This document shows, in pieces, positions 6,602 through 7,560 of a stretch of DNA of 7,560 nucleotides. A program made the position numbers and the translations under genes. The notes beneath the pieces are model-generated. The model worked only from the letters and a program-made list of their open reading frames with translations, was not told the DNA's origin and searched no databases. The stretch comes from an uncultured Lacticaseibacillus sp. GTDB taxonomy: Bacteria; Bacillota; Bacilli; Lactobacillales; Lactobacillaceae. Numbering within the stretch: the first letter of the stretch is position 1; the number at the start of each line of letters is the position of its first letter. The stretch covers positions 1 through 7,560 of the forward strand of contig CAKRHU010000072.1 in NCBI GenBank assembly GCA_934339215.1, given 5' to 3'.

Positions 6602-6651
6602 AACGGCTTCGGCGACGCTTTTTAAGCAAAGCGTCTCGAAGCCGTTGTTTT
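6602..6651 (+). terminator. Strong rho-independent terminator after ltaS
   Basis: AACGGCTTCG (6602-6611) pairs perfectly with CGAAGCCGTT (6637-6646). After a small 2:1 internal bulge, GACGCTTT (6614-6621) pairs with AAAGCGTC (6628-6635), leaving the loop TTAAGC. GTTTTA follows the stem. The 18 base pairs make it very stable. It starts 7 nt after the ltaS stop and isolates perR from ltaS. Confidence 0.92.
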
Positions 6652-6682
6652 ATGCTCATAGGTTACAACCGTCAACATTTTG

Positions 6683-6722
6683 TTGTTTTTCGACTTATTT
6701 AGAGTTATTCTTACATTAGAAT
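6683..6722 (+). promoter_or_regulatory. perR promoter region with PerR-box-like operator
   Basis: The 15-bp site TTAGAGTTATTCTTA (6699-6713) matches the PerR box consensus TTATAATTATTATAA at 11 of 15 positions. It overlaps plausible promoter elements: TTGTTT (6683-6688) with a 17-nt spacer to TATTCT (6706-6711), or a TAGAAT -10 at 6717-6722. An overlapping inverted repeat ATTCT-N6-AGAAT spans 6707-6722. This suggests that perR represses itself, as in other firmicutes. The exact promoter is uncertain. Confidence 0.55.
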
Positions 6723-6750
6723 ATCAATCAGATACATTGAGGAAAAAATT

Positions 6751-7200
6751 ATGCAAGCAACCGTTTATGATCAAACCATCACGAAATTAAAGCAAGCTGG
6801 GATCCGCGTGACCCCGCAACGGATTGCGATCATTCAGTACTTGATCGCCAGCACCGCCCATCCCACTGCAGAACAGATCCATGACGACCTAGCGGCTAAC
6901 TTTCCACATATGTCAGTCGCTACGGTATACAACAATCTCGGTTTGTTAACGGATCTTGGCTTAGTGGAAGAAATGAATGTCGCAGACACTGCCGTTCATT
7001 TTGATTTTCCATTGCAGCCACATTATCATGCGGTTTGCACAAACTGCGGTAAAATTGTCGATTTTAGCGACCCGCAGTTAAGCGAAGTGCAGGCTCATGC
7101 AGCAAAAGAAACAGGATTTAAGGTAACTGCGCATCATTTGGAAGTTTATGGGCTGTGTCCAGAGTGCCAAGCCAAATTAGCACATCCGAATAAGGCATGA
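6751..7200 (+). CDS. perR: Peroxide-responsive repressor PerR (Fur family)
   Basis: This 149-aa metalloregulator should repress peroxide-stress genes until Fe-catalysed histidine oxidation by H2O2 releases it from DNA. The N-terminal winged helix carries RVTPQR (19-24), HPTAEQI (37-43) and the recognition helix SVATVYNNL (55-63). All five regulatory-metal ligands of B. subtilis PerR are present at the same numbers: H37, D85, H91, H93 and D104. The structural zinc cysteines C96, C99, C136 and C139 are also present. D104 (in GKIVDF), rather than the glutamate of Fur, is the feature linked to peroxide sensing, so PerR is preferred over Fur or Zur. Full-length for the family. ATG 6751 follows GAGGA (6739-6743) at 7 nt. 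It is a single-gene unit between terminators, with a PerR-box-like site upstream. Confidence 0.96.
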   Translation: MQATVYDQTITKLKQAGIRVTPQRIAIIQYLIASTAHPTAEQIHDDLAANFPHMSVATVYNNLGLLTDLGLVEEMNVADTAVHFDFPLQPHYHAVCTNCGKIVDFSDPQLSEVQAHAAKETGFKVTAHHLEVYGLCPECQAKLAHPNKA

Positions 7201-7221
7201 ATTGATCGTGCTGTTTTCTGA

Positions 7222-7275
7222 AATAATCCGAACAAGGTACTGGGGTAAAACCCGCACTGTTCGGGTTATTTTTTT
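7222..7275 (+). terminator. Rho-independent terminator after perR
   Basis: AATAATCCGAACA (7222-7234) pairs with TGTTCGGGTTATT (7258-7270) over 13 bp with one G-U. The stem is followed by a T run to 7275. The 23-nt loop contains a second short hairpin (GGGT-AAA-ACCC). It ends only about 25 nt before the first rRNA promoter and keeps perR transcription out of the rRNA operon. Confidence 0.92.
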
Positions 7276-7300
7276 GTCGCAAAAAAGTTGGCCAAAATGG

Positions 7301-7329
7301 TTGACGCACCTTGCTGGGCTTGGTATGAT
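7301..7329 (+). promoter_or_regulatory. rRNA operon promoter P1
   Basis: TTGACG (7301-7306), a 17-nt spacer, then TATGAT (7324-7329) preceded by TGG, so it also has an extended -10. An A-rich stretch just upstream (AAAAAAGTTGG, CCAAAATGG) may help as an UP element. Confidence 0.85.
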
Positions 7330-7384
7330 ATCAAAGTTGTCTTTTAGATAACACCGCGATTGATCAGCCAAGCGAAATTAATGC

Positions 7385-7413
7385 TTGACGCAAGATTGAT
7401 TGTCTGGTATGAT
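7385..7413 (+). promoter_or_regulatory. rRNA operon promoter P2
   Basis: TTGACG (7385-7390), a 17-nt spacer, then TATGAT (7408-7413) with TGG before it. The 41-nt block 7385-7425 matches P1 (7301-7341) at 29 positions, including the AAAGTTGTC after the -10. This indicates a duplicated promoter 84 bp downstream of P1. Confidence 0.85.
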
Positions 7414-7450
7414 TTAAAAGTTGTCGCGAGGCGTCATGAAGCGCTTCACC

Positions 7451-7500
7451 AAAAAGTTTTTAAAACTTTTTCTTGACAACAAGCTGATAGTTATGATAAA
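7451..7500 (+). promoter_or_regulatory. rRNA operon promoter P3 with A/T-rich palindromic upstream element
   Basis: A perfect TTGACA at 7473-7478 is followed after 16 nt by GATAAA (7495-7500), a fair -10. TATGAT at 7492-7497 is closer to consensus, but its 13-nt spacer is too short. Immediately upstream, 7451-7471 is a palindrome with 10-bp arms (AAAAAGTTTT and AAAACTTTTT) around one base. It sits where an UP element would bind the RNA polymerase alpha subunits. Confidence 0.7.
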
Positions 7501-7534
7501 CTTATGAAGTTGATTGCAACTATCAACAAGGTAG

Positions 7535-7560
7535 TCCTTTGAAAACTGAACAAAGTTTCG
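7535..7560 (+). other. rRNA leader with boxA-like antitermination sequence, just upstream of 16S rRNA
   Basis: TCCTTTGAAAACT (7535-7547), followed by GAACAAAG, resembles the boxA / processing leader found before 16S rRNA in lactobacilli and other firmicutes. CTTTG (7537-7541) can pair with CAAAG (7551-7555). Together with three strong promoters this indicates that a 16S gene begins shortly past the window end. The rRNA itself is not in the window. Confidence 0.75.

Noticed and set aside
6673..6690. Small hairpin CAACA-TTT-TGTTG followed by five T, as a second terminator after ltaS
   Set aside because: A 5-bp A/T-rich stem with a 3-nt loop is too weak, and the strong 18-bp terminator lies just upstream.

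Overview
The window looks like chromosomal DNA from a low-to-mid GC Gram-positive bacterium of the Lactobacillaceae. This rests on consensus AGGAGG-type ribosome binding sites, extended TGn -10 promoters, an LtaS and a PerR of firmicute type, a serine-tailed LtaS and a lactobacillus-style rRNA leader. A member of or near the Lacticaseibacillus group is my best guess, but genus cannot be fixed from this sequence alone.

Layout. At the left edge, the 5' part of an unrecognised single-pass membrane protein gene runs leftward (1-340). It is divergent from a rightward cluster that makes the glycolipid anchor of lipoteichoic acid (LTA). That cluster is lafA (555-1736), lafB (1739-2761) and a multi-pass flippase-like UPF0104/LPG_synthase_TM gene (2765-3799), packed with 2-3 nt gaps. 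A small YkuJ-family gene (3867-4100) follows and ends in a rho-independent terminator. The next intergenic region (4101-4485) holds a striking ~114-bp imperfect palindrome and the extended -10 promoter of ltaS. ltaS (4486-6594) encodes the LTA polymerase and ends in a very strong hairpin terminator. perR (6751-7200), a peroxide-sensing Fur-family repressor, has a PerR-box-like site in its promoter region and its own terminator. The last ~260 bases are a tandem promoter region and leader for a ribosomal RNA operon. It has two near-duplicated TTGACG-17-TATGAT promoters, a third TTGACA promoter with an A/T-rich palindrome upstream, then a boxA-like antiterminator sequence. 16S rRNA should begin just beyond the window.

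How the genes work together. LafA glucosylates diacylglycerol and LafB adds a second hexose, giving the dihexosyl-diacylglycerol anchor. The anchor must then cross the membrane. No MFS flippase of the S. aureus LtaA type is present, so the co-transcribed UPF0104 protein is a reasonable flippase candidate (inference). LtaS polymerises glycerol phosphate from phosphatidylglycerol on the anchor outside the cell. perR and the rRNA operon are neighbours with separate transcription units.

I see no mobile element with a transposase, no CRISPR array, no tRNA and no clearly foreign DNA. The genes themselves are well-known families. The less-explained items are the intergenic palindrome, the flippase-like gene, the partial divergent membrane protein and the promoter architecture.
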